40,381 bases of DNA from Ancylobacter dichloromethanicus. GTDB lineage: Bacteria; Pseudomonadota; Alphaproteobacteria; Rhizobiales; Xanthobacteraceae. This document shows positions 40,261 through 40,381 of this stretch, one piece after another (positions within the stretch are counted from its first letter, which is position 1; each line of letters opens with the position of its first letter). The DNA is taken from the NCBI RefSeq assembly GCF_018390645.1, contig NZ_JAHBGC010000006.1, forward strand, positions 1 through 40,381. The letters are read 5' to 3'. The notes under the pieces are model-generated. The model did not search any database and was not told the origin of the DNA. It saw nothing but the letters and a program-made list of their open reading frames with translations. Both the position numbers and the translations under genes were made by a program.

Positions 40261-40381
40261 ATGTCGAACCTCGCCTCGTCTGCCGCCCTCGCGCCCGCCA
40301 GCCCCGCCGCCGCGCCATCGGGTCCTGCCGTCGATCTCGTCGGCGTGCATAAATGGTATGGCGAATTCCATGTCCTGAAGG
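40261..40381 (+). CDS. Amino-acid ABC transporter ATPase (partial, cut by window end)
   Basis: Forty codons are visible. After an Ala/Pro-rich start of about 23 residues the sequence reads VDLVGVHKWYGEFHVLKG, the beginning of a GlnQ/HisP-type ATPase before Walker A. The window ends there. It completes the ABC transporter of this operon. Confidence 0.88.
   Translation, partial: MSNLASSAALAPASPAAAPSGPAVDLVGVHKWYGEFHVLK

Overview
The window is high-GC DNA from an alphaproteobacterium, most likely a sulfur-oxidising member of the Hyphomicrobiales close to the Xanthobacteraceae (Starkeya/Ancylobacter type). The taxon is inferred from the BioR/BioY biotin locus, the single-heme SoxA and the sox gene content; no search was run. 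It opens with the 3' end of an rRNA operon (partial 23S, 5S, terminator) and ends inside an ABC-transporter ATPase gene.

0.7-3.8 kb is a biotin locus: the GntR-type repressor bioR, then bioY-bioB-bioD with overlapping stop/start codons. One BioR box precedes bioR, and three box-like sites (two exact, one with a mismatch) precede bioY. 3.9-9.2 kb holds a QseC/QseB-like two-component system facing dsbD, a DsbA-like gene and an L,D-transpeptidase lipoprotein gene, with a perfect CTTAAG-N5-CTTAAG element between the divergent arms.

9.2-25.7 kb is a large sulfur-oxidation region. A minus-strand operon encodes a persulfide dioxygenase (Blh), a phosphatase-like/SQR fusion flavoprotein and a TauE/SafE exporter, behind a long AT-rich palindrome. 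Next come a peroxiredoxin, an ArsR regulator without the redox cysteine pair, a YeeE/YedE thiosulfate transporter, and soxR-soxS. The sox core is soxVW (+), soxAX (-), soxYZBCD (+), a Tat-targeted DsrE-like gene and soxF. SoxV, W and S supply reductant, SoxY-Z carries the substrate, SoxAX conjugates it, SoxB hydrolyses sulfate and SoxCD oxidises the bound sulfur. A 15-bp motif shared by the soxS/soxV and soxC upstream regions is a candidate SoxR operator.

25.8-28.6 kb carries a LysR regulator divergent from a Tat-exported metallo-beta-lactamase-fold hydrolase gene and a PNPOx-like gene. 28.6-35.06 kb is a decayed mosaic. Its two outer edges are the C-terminal and N-terminal ends of an IS5-type transposase, both on the minus strand and both beside imperfect terminal inverted repeats. 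Inside lie frameshifted remnants of a formylglycine-generating enzyme, a sulfatase, a LysR gene and an NmrA-like gene, plus an intact PrtD/PrtE-type type I secretion pair next to a small acidic protein ending in ADDFIA, a candidate exported substrate.

35.07-40.38 kb is a LysR regulator divergent from an operon for a RidA-family protein, a periplasmic amino-acid-type binding protein, an MmgE/PrpD-family protein, two permeases and an ATPase (truncated by the window end). It looks like an uptake and catabolism unit for an amino-acid-like compound that I cannot identify.
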